DNA of 64,000 bases, taken from contig JAJEKV010000016.1 in the NCBI GenBank assembly GCA_021234155.1, positions 3,241,348 through 3,305,347 on the forward strand, written 5' to 3'. Position numbers and translations under genes: made by a program. This DNA comes from Isoetes taiwanensis (Eukaryota; Streptophyta; Lycopodiopsida; Isoetales; Isoetaceae). The notes under the pieces were generated by a model. That model saw only the letters and a list, made by a program, of their open reading frames with translations, was not told where the DNA came from and ran no database searches. This document shows positions 53,101 to 64,000 of this stretch, piece after piece; positions within the stretch are counted from its first letter, which is position 1, and every line of letters begins with the position of its first letter.

Positions 53101-54945
53101 ATTCAATCACATTGGAAAATCCATTGAAGTGGATGTAGGTAGCATTAAGCGAAGAAGACAAAATCCTAGATGATCTGATGGATCCGGGCTTCAAGTCGGG
53201 GTTAGCATAAGAGTAATGAAGTATCAACCATAGTTCAAATACTAAGTGATGTGGTGACATACGGCGGTAGAAGGCGGTAGAGTAAGCTCATCATTGCGGA
53301 TGTTGAGCGAGGGAACGAAAGGTATGTTATTCAAGCGAAATGAAAATCGGCCCGGTAGCGATTTCAATTCTTCAAGCGAAATTGAAAATCGGCGCGATTT
53401 GAATAGCGATTTAATTTTTTTTCCTTGTCTCACAAGTGTGTGCTTTATTATTACAGACCCTAATCGGTTTCCTCCAAAATTCTGGTGTTCGATTTGAATG
53501 GAGTGCTCTGCAAAAGCGTTACCTAAAGCACAATTCCCTTTATCATGGTATGAAACCATGAAACCATTTGAGACATGTATGAAATGGGTATATCATGACC
53601 GTATCGAAGGAGATGTTAGACCAAGCTTTCACTTTATTTAGTTTGTGCAATTTTGGTCGTCGATGGAGAATAGAAATATCTGAGGAAGTTTTGAGAGTAG
53701 TTCACTGAGTTACATAGAGATTGGGCATCTGTTTGGGATCGAGCAAATGTAAGTCATTCAATAACCCGAAGGATCCTCTGAGGTAAAAATATTTGTGAAA
53801 TGCTTGGCGACATGATGGATGACTTGGGCGTTCGGGGAAGGAAGACATCATTATAGTTGATGATGACGCCTTGAAGTGTTGCTTCAATCGATCCACGATC
53901 ACTAAATCCACCATCCTATCATCACGAAGATTTTGACAAAGATGACTTCACCTGCCGTTTTGTCGATTATCTTGCCGCGAAATAGCTACAGGAAAAAGCG
54001 ATTCGAAGAGATACAAAACTATATACCGCAACTTAATCGGACCGGGGAAATTGGCGAGGGGACCTAGAAGATCGTTCTAGAAAGGGAACTTTTTATATAT
54101 ATATATATACAGGAAATACACTTTCCAAAAAGTTTTGAATATGAAATATACTTTACACCAACCTCTTCGAATATATATTGTGTTCTTATATAAACATTAT
54201 TGGTTACGTATGCGTATTGTTCTTTTATATTATGTATATGGTTTGCTATACTTGCAATAATTTGTATGTATATACGAGTCAATAATTTAGGTGTCTATAA
54301 ATAGGTATGCATGAAATTGGCAAACCATCGGCCGACCTCTGCCATACGCTTGTTATTATGGCATATTCTATTACGCGGATGAACCATGCGGACCTCTGCG
54401 AGTGCCTTTGAGCTAGAAATAGAACTTAGGACTGGCTTGATGTTGTTGCTATGAATCCCGTCGCTTCTATCCTGATCCCTTTGATGTTGTAATCCATCTT
54501 ATATGGAATCGAGCATGGTTTGTTCATGATCGGCGAGGATCTCGGCACTGCTGCCGGCCTTTTGTCGGCGATGATTCGGATTAGTTTTTAAAGTTTATGT
54601 TCTACTATAATACGTTATTTATGCGAATAAAATCGCGCCACCGCGATTTGAATTGAAAATCTACTGTTTTGTAGCAACTTGCTTTGCTGTTATTTATTCG
54701 TAAAACACTACAATTTCAATGTTTAGATTTCGTTGTCGCCGGTGATTATGCAATTAATAAGCAATTTCCTACTTTTATATTGCCAACATTCTTTCATAAT
54801 ATGGGTCATTTGCACCGAATATTTAGATGCCTTTGCATTTCAACATAAAATGCATCTTCCTAGCCGAAAATGAACTTCGGTGCAAAAGTGTGGTTAATTC
54901 AATATAATGGTCAATAAAAGGCTTATCTGGTAGCGATTTTGGAAT
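53101..54945. other. Right part of the TIR element without recognised gene
   Basis: Scattered short open frames and AT-rich sequence. A TATATATATATATA-like run lies near 54,094-54,108. Nothing beyond the right TIR can be assigned. Confidence 0.45.
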
Positions 54946-54976
54946 AGACATAATCCCAATTTAATTGAATGATGGT
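54946..54976 (-). repeat. Right TIR of the 12.4-kb element
   Basis: Exact reverse complement of 42,540-42,570, followed by the TA target duplication at 54,977-54,978. Confidence 0.92.
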
Positions 54977-54978
54977 TA

Positions 54979-55412
54979 TTTAATGAGAAGAATTATATTC
55001 AAATGAGTTATATTAGATTTGAAAAACAAGTTGCGAGATATCTTTACAAAAGCTTTGTCGGTTAGTAAATTTGTGCAACATAGAAAGCAGTTTGAAGGTT
55101 ACTTGATTAAGCAAAATTGGTTGTAGAGAAGTTGCGGTCTAAAGTTGAGTTCAAATGCTCAAGGTAAAAATGTGATGGCAGTTTGAAAGTTATGCCGCTA
55201 TGTGATGGTGATTGAAAGTTGGAGCATAAATGCATTTAAGAATATTTTTGCAAATGATGGCGAGGTTGAAAGTTATCTGCTTAAATAGGTTGAAGTTGTG
55301 ATAAAGGCTGGGGCGATATACGGAGATGCATTTGAGAATATTTTGTAGGTGACATGATTCATTTTCTGTAATCATCTAAAAAGCAATACATATTTATATG
55401 GTGAAGGAGGAA
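54979..55412 (+). pseudogene. Copia-2 RNase H end, 3' region and polypurine tract
   Basis: The frame continues from 42,539 as FNEKNYIQMSYIRFEKQVA. It shifts by one to give DIFTKALSVSKFVQHRKQF, the copia C-terminal signature. The purine-rich TGGTGAAGGAGGAA (55,399-55,412) directly precedes the 3' LTR. Confidence 0.88.
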
Positions 55413-55975
55413 TGTTGGAATTCACCATATAACTATGCTAGTTGTGCTCGTGACAATTTGACCTAGCATTATCTGTGAGAATTAAAATCCTACCCTAATA
55501 CCTATGGGTTGTATATATAATGTAAATATGAAGTTAAAATACCATTGATTTAATGGTTAATGGTTGGCCTCTATTTTGGAGCCAATAGAACATTCAAAAT
55601 AGAAGAAAACACAATTGGCGGATCACGCTCCATAACAAATCCCGAATGCTTGAACTAAAAGGAAAAACGGGGAGATGTGATATAGGCTGGCGACATTGCG
55701 ATGGTCGGCAGGAGGAAATTGATCTAGTACATACACTAGATCGTTTCTAAGTTGCCTTTCGAGATAGCTTCTGATATTGTAATGAGACCAAATGAACAGT
55801 AATTTTATTTGAAGAATTATGACCATTGAAATTGAGTTGGTGTCATTTTTATAAGTGAAGGTCCATTTGGAATAAGCTTTGATGATTTGGTTAGACGTTA
55901 AATCTCTAAGTCACTTAGTGCATTGTGCTAGGGAAATTGCATAAATCAAAGACATTGGTTGGCTTGATTCTAACA
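55413..55975 (+). repeat. Copia-2 3' LTR
   Basis: This 563-bp partner of 37,350-37,928 has the same ends (TGTTGG...TAACA) and is followed by the duplication CCTTA (55,976-55,980). Confidence 0.95.
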
Positions 55976-55980
55976 CCTTA

Positions 55981-56644
55981 TAGGAAATTAATCGGGTGCT
56001 TAATGTATTTGGCTGGTGCCACTAGGTTGGATATTGCATTTGCAGTGAATACGCTAGGGATATAACGATAACCACGGCAAAAGCGGCATTGGATAGCAGC
56101 TAAACGTATACTAAGGTACTTGAAAGGAACACCAAATGCTGGAATAACATACAAGTATGGAAGTTGTAAGCTCAATGCATATGCTGATGCAGATTGGGGA
56201 GGAGATGCAGACCACAGACACTCAACATCTCGATATATTATAATGTTTGGAGAAAGTCCAATAAGTTGGAAATGTAAAAGGCAAAGTACAGTTGCACTAT
56301 CAAGTGCAGAAGCAGAGTATTCAGCTATTACACTGGCCTCAAAGGAAATAATATGGTTAAGACGACTATTAGAAGAAGTTGGAATATGTAGTCAGGAATC
56401 AACACCTTTATTTTCAGATAGCACAAATGGAATTGCAACGACTCAAAATCCTGTGTTACATGAGAGATCTAAGCATATTGAAATGAAGCAGCATTTTATC
56501 AGGGAAATGGTACAGAGAAATCTCATAACAGTAAAATATGTTTCAACAGATGAACAACTAGCTGATATACTTACAAAGGCTCTCAGAGATCCAAAATATC
56601 ATTTTCTAAAAGAAAGAATTGGAATTCAGAGTACATATGATTAG
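55981..56644 (+). pseudogene. Copia-1 RNase H, downstream of the Copia-2 insertion
   Basis: The sequence begins RKLIGCLMYLAGATRLDIAF, continuing KRVPY at 37,349. After a stop it opens at 56,120: YADADWGGDADHRHSTSRYI, TVALSSAEAEYSAITLASKE and FSDSTNGIATTQNPVLHERS, ending YVSTDEQLADILTKALRDPK with a stop at 56,642. All RNase H blocks and the copia C-terminus are present. Confidence 0.93.
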
Positions 56645-56687
56645 TGAAGCTAGAAGGTTCAAGTAAGAAATACACAGGGATATTCAA

Positions 56688-57108
56688 TGAAGGGGGAATG
56701 TAGAAAAATATGAAGTAGTTTACAACGGTCTAGTGGTTTTATATCATTGAATATCGTGAAGGTGGTTGTTAACCTAAGACCATTGAAGTTGTAAATATAA
56801 GATTATTTATAGAAAACCCAGTGACCTAGGTCAGTGAACAGTAAATCCAGCCAGGTGGTTCTACAAACACATATCTAGCAGCCGACTAACATAGTCTAAG
56901 GCTGAGATCATTGGATCACTACATTGCGGTGGTCCTACTGTGAATATATAAGAAGAATCGATCTGTAAATATGGGTGAGGCGAATACAATCAAGGAGCAA
57001 AGTTGCTCGATATTTCACTGAAGTATTTTATCTGATATTGCCTTAACCATTGAATAATCGATGTTTTATAAGCTTAATGAATATTTAACATTGTTTATGA
57101 TGTCTACT
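56688..57108 (+). repeat. Copia-1 polypurine tract and 3' LTR
   Basis: TGAAGGGGGAA (56,688-56,698) precedes an LTR starting TGTAGAAAAATATG at 56,699. The right end is placed at about 57,108 where TCTAC appears, inverse of TGTAGA. No matching 5' LTR occurs upstream of Copia-1 gag, so the length (about 410 bp) is an estimate. Confidence 0.65.
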
Positions 57109-58200
57109 TGATTATAGTATGGATGTTTGAATTATAGAAGATTATTGATCAATTCTTTCACCTCTCAAGCATGTGATGGTGTTCAAAGTATTCAATCTGA
57201 GGAGATGCCTTCAAAAAACAGACCTATGAAAATGTCTATTTTAAAATGGGCACATCTCTTGCAGTTCTCACATCGATTAATGACTATAATGGTCAGACTT
57301 CTACGAAAATAGTGGATGTCTCAGTGCAAACTTCAGAGGCAGGAATTGAGGAGGGATTGCAAACTTCTCCAGCAAAGATATAGTGGAACAACGGCAAATG
57401 GATGAGCAAGGTCATGGTTGAGCCTTGAATCTGCTTCTCATAGGAATTGCAAAGGCAAAAACATACAGTTATTCATATTTGCACGAGGCTCTGCATTTTT
57501 TGAATATGACATGGATATACATGTTGATAGAGTAATCTCTGCACGTCAGCTAGGAGTTGTAAGACCTGATTGCCCTCATCATCTTTTGGTACAATGCCAA
57601 GATGCACTTAGTTGGTTCTATATTCATAAGCATGACAATCATCTCAAAGGTACCAACTTCTCAGTACAAGAAGAACTCTCTCCTCTTTAGCTTAGCAGTA
57701 GGTATGCAAAATGAGAGAGCGGCTTAGTAGGCAGTTTATCGTAGAGGTACAACAATTATTTTAGACCATTGGCCATCCAAACATTAGTTTAGTTATATTT
57801 AGATAACATGAATCATATAGTATTTATCTTATTAATATGATTTTTCAATCTCGTGGAAAAGTTTTTTTTGGTGATTTTCTAAGATTGTTAGTGTTTTAAA
57901 TATTAGCGTTTTTCGAAAAATCTAGAACATTCTTTTTTCATATATATATTGAGCAAGGGTTTTTGGACTCAATCTATCGTCTCGGCATGCATGCCATAGA
58001 TGTTGAAAGATCACAGGAGTGGCTTGGGTTGATTCTTATCCTCCTTTAATTTGTGAGCCTTGCCCATGTGTTGCAAACTTTGTAATTGTTACGATCCACA
58101 TATGCATCTAGATGACATCCTCAATTGCATTCCAAGTTGCATGAGCCTTCAATGTTCTGCAATTTGTTGGAGCACGTGTCAGAATCTAGGCTATCCTATT
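57109..58200. other. No gene recognised
   Basis: Possible small plus-strand frames (57,127-57,312 and 57,418-57,690, the latter with FEYDMDIHVDRVISARQLGV) show no recognisable domain. Confidence 0.4.
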
Positions 58201-58980
58201 TGATCTTGCACATACATACTTGAAACTTCTGAGGAAAAATAGTTGTCATGATGCTCCTGAAGAGGGCTTGTACATTACCCCCGAGAGCCCAAGCACACGA
58301 TTGTACCGGCCGATTATTCCTGTCTGCACCAGCTCAAATTCCATTCAATCCGATCTTCTATTTAATCTCATAATCCGTTAAATTGTACTTGTTAGTCTGT
58401 GCCTCTGATGCTGGGACTATTCATCCTATCTGACGGACCAGAGTCAAGTCAGGATCCACAATGTATCCGAATTCGGTCATCAAAGGCTCGTGAAGACCAA
58501 GCGAGACCCCATGACAAAGACCCCTGGCGTCAACAAAGGCGGCTCTCGGACAAGTGATGACCCGTCCTTCGCGTCGGCGTCAGCGTGATTCGGGCTTTTC
58601 AAGCATACGCCCGGCATTCTGCAAATCGGGCCTCCTTCAGGAGTAAATGCGAGATCGTCGGAGTATCTATATTGGGCCAAAGGCCATTATCTTTAATATA
58701 TATGAGTAGAGCTAGCACATGAGTTGCTAGATGAGTTTTTGAGTCTTGTCTCATTTGAGTCTTCTCTCGATTGCGAGAGCTCATGTATCATCATCATTGA
58801 TATCAAGGGAAGCTTATCATTGTTGTCTCATTGTTCTTTTGTTTTCTTTTCCCTTTCCTTTGTTTTCTTGCAAATCCAGCGTGACATAGTCCGTATTCTC
58901 TGTTAGATCAAGGGTCCTCCGGAGAGCTGTCTTGCGGGGGTTCCCGAACCAGACCCCAAACACTATGCCATTGTGCGGGT
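58200..58980 (+). repeat. Possible 5' LTR of the right-hand gypsy element
   Basis: Non-coding sequence before the gag-like region, with a TATA-like AATATATATGAG near 58,695. LTR borders and primer-binding site were not found, so this is positional inference. Confidence 0.3.
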
Positions 58981-59599
58981 GCGATTCGATTTTCCTTTTA
59001 AATAAGCCATGTGCGCCCGAAACTTCGCGCGGAAGAACTCCTTTCCCGGCGGCGTCACGGCGGAAGCGCCATCATCGAAGGAGGCTGTTGGCGACATGTA
59101 TGGATCTGCTTATGACATTGAGGAGGCCACATTTGGTCTAGGGCTCGGTCGGCGCCACCCACCCCTCGTGTCTGTCGTCCTAGTTCCGCCTCAAGCGTGC
59201 AAACATTGCTCGGCCTCGGTCACCTCATCACTGCTCGGAGCCCTATCGGGCTCAACCTTCTCAACCTTACTTTCCTTACCCCAGAGCCATGCCTACATCC
59301 ATCATTCTTACGGCGGGCGCCTCTGCCTTCACAACAACCATCATCTCCTCAGGGTGGGCGGGACGGGGATATCCACATGTCTCTTTTGCTCCTCCCGGGG
59401 AATTTCCTTCCCTACATTTCCCACCGCTCTTCTGTTTACAACCTTCACCCAGACCTCAAAACCAATGATCAGGGCACCTCCCGTACCTCCCCCTCAGTTA
59501 CCCCTTCCAGGGGGTCTTCGGGCACCATGCCACCTCAACTCCACCTCACTATAATCCCTATCGGTTCCGGTCCAGCCAAGCACTTTCACCTCTACCTTC

Positions 59600-61700
59600 C
59601 GGACCCTTAGGTGACTTATCCAACCTTTGGCAACACGAAATGCAAACCATTAGACCAAAGTGCTTTCGAGGCCCACATGGAAGAATTTGAGGCTCGGCTG
59701 CCCTAAATGGTCATGCACAACCTCAATTTGAAATTCCATATCTTTTCCACCACAACTGCGTGCTCTCCTCACCAATGGCTTATGTCCAACAAAAGCCCTT
59801 TGGAAACAAGATTGGTCGAGAAATGGCGCTTTTCTTTCTCACTATGGAACCACGGATGATGATCAACTTCATCTCAAGCAACTCAATGACCTTCAACAAG
59901 AGCCCGCTTGGTCCGGAGAATTTTTGGAATCGACTTCACATCACCTTAGCAAACTCAAAGGAGTACGACGCAGAGCGGATCTTGGTCTGGTTTCTCCAAG
60001 GACTTCCTCGGCTATCCGAGCTCATTCTTGAATACTGGCGAAGACTTTGGGCGGGCTATCGACCTTGTCAATCACTCGGTCAATGTTTCCTCGGGTGGCG
60101 TGGCTCTTGGGAGCTCCCTTTCATTCCACCGTCATGGTTCCACGGCTGGCGTCCCAACCTCAACCGCGCCAATCGGCCTATGATGATCGGATCACGGTGC
60201 CATATCACGCAAATACCAAGGCCACTTGGCAAATGAATGCAACTCCACCAATGGCCGCCTCATTGTAAAAGATGCAACATGTGCAATCATGCCCGCGGAA
60301 GAGTGCACTCGCACTCATCCTACACCCTTCAGCAACAAGATGGTTTTATCAAGTGCAAACAACACCTCGACAATACTTCGCCAATATCGGCCCCAACCAA
60401 CTGCGGGGGGCTCAACCCAATCAACTCCTTCTAAAGCTTCGGTGCTATCAGCGTCACGAATGGGGTCATACCACCCGCGGCATGTCCTCAACTCCCACAA
60501 GTTTAGTGCGGCTTCACGGCACCAATCGGACCATCTCGGTTAAGCCTCACGGCTTACCAACTTTGGATTGCCAATGGCAAACAAGGCCGGCGTCTGTTCT
60601 CACGGAAGCCACCCTGGCGCCTCGGCAATCACGCTATCAACTGGCTCCGCCAATCAACCTCGGATAGATCAACAAGCCGGGGAAGAAATTTTTCATGCTC
60701 TTAATCCTCCAAATCCGGTAGTCAAATTGGGTTGGTTTGGTTTCCACGCCGGAACCGCGTCCGCGTCCCTTAACCATTATTCCTCATGGTACGCCAACTT
60801 GCCTTTGCGGTTGATCCCTCATGAAGAGGAAAAAGCAGGTTCACTTTGCACCTGATTTGGAAAACTCATGCCTCATGTCATGCCAAAAATGCGCCAAAGC
60901 ATTACGAGACCTAATGCAAAGGCTGCTGAAGGCGCCCGTTGGCTAATGTTCATGCCACCACCACGAGCTTCAGCAAAGACAAAGATGCACCTTCCACATC
61001 TCAACCTCCACGCTCTCGGACATATCAGAATATTTGCTGCCGAGGTAGACTTACTCAAAGAAGTTTGCTTCATTACCACGCACTCCGGCGCGTGGATCAA
61101 TGAGATCCTTTTCTCTCATAATGCCTCTGGAACTCAGAGGAGCTGGCAAAAATCAAAATTCCCTTAAGTTTGGCAACAATTTTGAAACTATGTCTGCTCT
61201 CAAGGACCGGTTACCACTCCGGCCGTTTTGGTTGGGGTACATTGCCTACCTCTACACCCACGGTCCATGCCGCGATTGGGAAATCAACAAGTCAATCATG
61301 TTCAAATTGGCGGAGGTAATTTTGTCAATCTCATCGGATAAACTCCGCTAAACAAATGGGCATCAAACAACTCTATATCGTGCCCCATATGACATCAAAT
61401 TGGCTAATGGCCATATCACGAGACCTCAAGGCATCACACCTCTTCTTCACATCAACATTGGTGATCTCGATTCCCCTTTAGAATTTGATGTTTGGAAGGG
61501 TGGCGAAGATCCGGTGATTATGAAATGTTGGTAGGCCGACCTTTTCTCCGCCCGGGCCAAGAGTATCCATTATTGGGCCCGCGGATCAGTTGGTCATCCG
61601 CGGATGGTCACCTCAAATGCCACTATGGACTTGAAGCGGGTAAGATCATTTAGATTTGACAATCTTTGAACCCTCTCTCTCCGAACCTTAGGTCAGGGGG
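59600..61700 (+). pseudogene. gag and protease region of the right-hand gypsy element
   Basis: Gag pieces include VWFLQGLPRLSELILEYWRR (about 59,985-60,045) and a cysteine-rich remnant HCKRCNMCNHARGRVH (about 60,262-60,310). Between 61,370 and 61,640 the sequence reads YDIKLANGHITRPQGITPLL, HINIGDLDSPLEFDVW and a GRPF-like segment, consistent with the protease region of Ty3/gypsy polyproteins. Several changes of frame. Earlier plus-strand open frames at 59,009-59,610 are long but show no domain. Confidence 0.5.
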
Positions 61701-62319
61701 CGCCCGGAGAATATCTATCAAGTTCGAGGCTCCCTGAGTTTGCCTCGTCCTCTACCCGAATATCTTTGATCCTTGGGGAAATGACTCTTGTCGGGACCCG
61801 GTGGCTGACCTTGCTTGACCCCTACGGCTCCTTGCAATCACATCCGGCGTGTTGATCACTTTTCAGATGCTGGGAACTTCCTCGATCTGTTGATGTTTTG
61901 TCATGAAGCAACCTCTGGCTGGATGAACATCAGCAACCTCTCTTTTTCACCATGCGGCCACTCATCTGTCTTGCTTCAACCTGCTCATATTGTCCAAGAA
62001 CGAAAAGTTATCCCACATATTCAGACTCGAAGTGGATTGTGGGCGTGGGCAACAATCGGCCCGTCGCATTCTTTGCCAATCTTGGAGCACCTTATCGTAG
62101 CAGGCGAGTCAGCTCTTCAAAAGTTCAAACACATTTTAAGCACGGACTCTGAGAGACCTTGAGGGGGATCAACAAAACCTTGGGGAACTCACCATTCCTA
62201 CCGTCCGATGCCGCGTCGATTGTAGCAGCGGCGATGCCGGCTCAACCCCAATTCACATTGATCGTGTCAAGTGACAAAACTCCTTGCTGCGGGTTTGATC
62301 TATGAGGTCAAACACTCTC

Positions 62320-62760
62320 GAATGGGTGAGCCCCATTGTCATTGCCTTTGAAACACAATGGAAAGATCAGCGTTTGCGTGGACTACGAGAAACTAAATCA
62401 GGCCCCGCGGGCGTGATCATTTTCCACTTCCCTTCACGGACCGGGTTGGAAGAGGTCATTTGGACATGAGATGTACTCCTTCATGGATGGTTTTACGGCT
62501 ACAATCAGATCTCAATCAAAGAAATCGATCAACTCAAGAACAACTTTCACCACCCAGGTGGGGCACTTTTGCCTACAAGGTGGTTCCTTTTGGATTATCA
62601 ACTCTCCATCAAGCGTTTCCAGCATAATGCTCGGGTTTTCCATGATTTTATGAAGGAAAATCCCTTCTTACAAATTTTTCAAGATGACTTCTCTCGCCTC
62701 TGAGTTCCATGGCTGACCATTTGGATAAATTGGAACTTCGTCTTTCAAAAATGTGATGAG
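62320..62760 (+). pseudogene. Reverse transcriptase of the right-hand gypsy element
   Basis: Across three frames one reads VSPIVIAF, VCVDYEKLNQ, YSFMDG then YGYNQISIKEIDQLK, RTTFTTQVGHF, HDFMKENPFLQIFQDDFS and LDKLELRLSKM. The FxDD catalytic box is present as FQDDFS. These are the conserved RT blocks of Ty3/gypsy. Confidence 0.82.
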
Positions 62761-62799
62761 TAGGCATTAGTCTCAATCAGAAATGCACCTTTTGCGTCA

Positions 62800-63480
62800 C
62801 CAGGTGGTTACATTTAGGAACCACGTTGTCGACAAAGCGAGTATCACCCGCGGATCTGCCAAAATCGGTTATTATTACTAAAGGCTCAAGCACCAGCCAA
62901 TATCAAAGGAGACACGCTCTTTCTGGGTAGGTAAATTATTACTCCACCTTCATTCTGGACTTGCAGCCATTGCAGATCCCATTCATAAACTCGCGGGGTG
63001 ATGAATCCACTGGGCTTGGAATTCCAGGCGGATCGCGGCTTTCAAGCAGTTGAAGCTTTTGCTTACTTTCGAGCCTTGGTTCTTGTTCCTCCTCAATGGG
63101 ACAAAGCCCTTTCATGTCCATGTAGATGTCTTGGCGTTAAGCTATTGGGCATTGTTCTTTCTCAAGAATATGATCGCTGACAAACCAAAGCGGATATGCC
63201 GATGAAAACTCAATCCTGGCGGCGCAACTACTTTCGCCCGCGAGGCGTGAAGCCTTGGGTTTTAATTTTACGTGTCCAGCGCTTCGTCACTACACTTTTA
63301 AGGCGGTCGGATCAAATTCTTTGTTGACCACCAAGCACTCCTTTATTTGATCAACAAGTCGCCCACGGGCGCATTGCTCGTTGGGTCCTCCTACGCAAAA
63401 TTTTACCTTTTGAAATTGTTAGAGCCAAATCTCATGTTGTCGGATTATCTTTCCGCGCATCCTACGCGGATGATCCCTCC
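62800..63480 (+). pseudogene. RNase H of the right-hand gypsy element
   Basis: Segments IVLSQEYDR (about 63,150), FVDHQALLYLINKSPTGA (63,310-63,370) and the following ARWVLLR and FEIVRAKSHVVGLSFR mark the RNase H domain and its C-terminus. Frames shift several times. Confidence 0.75.
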
Positions 63481-63639
63481 ACGGGAGTCTCGGTCGCCTT
63501 TCTGGCGGCTCAACTCTTTTTGGTCCCGGCAGCGCCACATTGGTTCCACAACTTTTGTGGTATCTCCTCAGGTGCTCTTCCACGGGGGAATACGCTCTCG
63601 GCCAAGCGTCAATCCGTCGACACCAATTTCTCCGCGAGG

Positions 63640-64000
63640 TCCGTGACTACACCATGGTTGCAGGCCATCTTTAAAAAGCGGGGCAGGATACCGTCCTTCG
63701 ATTTGTGTTCTCCCTCATGAGGTCCCGGATATTGTCGAAGCCCATGAAGGGCTCGGTGGTGGTCATTTTCATGGTGACACCGCGACGCATAAAATCCTTC
63801 TTGCAAGTTATTTTTTGGCCCACGCTCTTCAAAAGGCGCTCCGCGCCCACGCCCGCCGCGTGTGATGCTTGTCCCGTGTAGGGAAGGCGCCCACGGCGTG
63901 GCGGCTCTTCCATTGGCAGCCGGTTGCCGCGCACTTCCTTTTCAGCAAATGGGGGATGGATTTTGTAGGACCGTGATCCCCTAGCAATACGTAACGCTGA
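63640..64000 (+). pseudogene. Integrase start of the right-hand gypsy element
   Basis: The zinc-binding part can be read as HEGLGGGHFHGDT, then FWPTLFK and CDAC (63,740-63,870), with the HHCC residues. The core begins SKWGMDFVG at about 63,945 and is cut by the window end. Confidence 0.78.

Larger units (their letters stand above)
42540..54976. mobile_element. 12.4-kb terminal-inverted-repeat DNA element
   Basis: Perfect 31-bp inverted repeats at 42,540-42,570 and 54,946-54,976 (outer end ACCATCATTCAATTAAATTG) bound the insert. The dinucleotide TA is duplicated at 42,538-42,539 and 54,977-54,978. Removing the insert and one TA restores the Copia-2 RNase H frame (FIRDLFNEKNYIQMSYIRFE), which confirms the borders independently. 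Inside are a DUF7869-like transposase relic on the minus strand, a DUF8039-like exon, an AT-hook/MBD-like gene on the plus strand and several unassigned coding-like stretches. I do not recognise the superfamily. Confidence 0.9.
37350..55975 (+). mobile_element. Copia-2: Ty1/copia retrotransposon carrying two further insertions
   Basis: Matching LTRs (579 and 563 bp), the duplication CCTTA at 37,345-37,349 and 55,976-55,980, a primer-binding site, a polypurine tract and the copia domain order (integrase before RT) define the element. Its 18.6-kb span is inflated by a truncated LINE (41,701-42,164) and a 12.4-kb TIR element (42,540-54,976); without them it would be about 5.7 kb. It interrupts the RT/RNase H of Copia-1. 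Gag and protease are degraded, while integrase and RT are open. Confidence 0.95.
58981..64000 (+). mobile_element. Ty3/gypsy retrotransposon, decayed, cut by the window end
   Basis: Gag-like, protease-region, RT, RNase H and integrase segments follow each other on the plus strand in Ty3/gypsy order. The integrase core begins WGMDFVG at about 63,950 and runs off the window. Base composition is clearly more GC-rich than the rest of the window. Nearly every domain is broken by frameshifts. The RT wording (DGF-YGYNQISIK, QIFQDDFS) differs from that of the chromovirus at 0.3-6.6 kb, so this is another lineage. Confidence 0.85.

Noticed and set aside
42538-54978. TTA (PIF/Harbinger-type) target duplication for the 12.4-kb element
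   Set aside because: TTA fits only if the two element ends differ by one base; TA gives fully symmetrical 31-bp ends. The alternative is not excluded.
59009-59610. Two long overlapping plus-strand frames (181 and 137 residues)
   Set aside because: They overlap in different frames in a GC-rich region and show Pro/Ser/Leu bias without a domain; likely compositional.
1-64000. tRNA and rRNA genes
   Set aside because: No cloverleaf with internal promoter boxes or rRNA signature was noticed; primer-binding sites only imitate tRNA ends. No covariance search could be run.

Overview
The window is nuclear DNA of a land plant with a large, transposon-packed genome. Two intact, intron-containing housekeeping genes fix the kingdom: a chloroplast-type peroxiredoxin Q (minus strand, 18,920-19,869, 4 exons) and translation initiation factor eIF2-alpha (minus strand, 25,260-26,919, 7 exons). 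A PLS-type pentatricopeptide (PPR) gene fragment and plant-type Ty1/copia, Ty3/gypsy and L1-like elements agree. The introns of the two good genes are short (60-256 bp). I cannot assign a clade; a seed-free plant or a gymnosperm would both fit.

Layout. 1-7.8 kb: a chromovirus-type Ty3/gypsy element (277-6,599, minus strand, 5-bp target duplication CAATC) inserted in a LINE-type ORF1 (DUF4283-like). 9.17-9.70 kb: a 5'-truncated LINE with a 15-bp target duplication. 9.9-13.2 kb: a decayed minus-strand LINE of non-L1 (jockey/CR1/L2-like) character with a pentanucleotide tail. 13.2-18.9 kb: decayed unrecognised coding fragments and one orphan exon resembling OSCA/CSC1 channels. 18.9-27 kb: the two intact genes, with a candidate MITE, tandem duplications, an LTR remnant with primer-binding site and a TRIM-like element between them. 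27.1-30.5 kb: a second MITE candidate and a PPR gene cut in two by a 5'-truncated L1-like LINE.

30.9-33.1 kb: an LTR of another minus-strand gypsy element. 33.9-57.1 kb is a nested stack. Copia-1 (33.9-37.35 plus 55.98-57.1 kb) was split by Copia-2 (37,350-55,975; 579/563-bp LTRs; CCTTA duplication). Copia-2 was then hit twice: by a truncated LINE (41,701-42,164, 15-bp duplication) and by a 12.4-kb terminal-inverted-repeat element (42,540-54,976; perfect 31-bp TIRs; TA duplication). 58.2-64 kb: a decayed plus-strand Ty3/gypsy element running off the window end at its integrase.

The most interesting object is the 12.4-kb TIR element. It carries a degenerate DDE-type transposase-like gene with a GHTHEDVD motif (DUF7869-like), a separate minus-strand exon reminiscent of DUF8039, and a plus-strand gene region with a TATA box, a clean first exon and a reading frame that looks like an AT-hook plus methyl-CpG-binding (MBD-like) domain. 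Long palindromes and low-complexity inverted tracts lie between the genes. Differences between otherwise near-identical repeat copies concentrate at CTG/CAG-containing words, so some of the frameshifts and stops in the transposons may be sequence errors and not decay.
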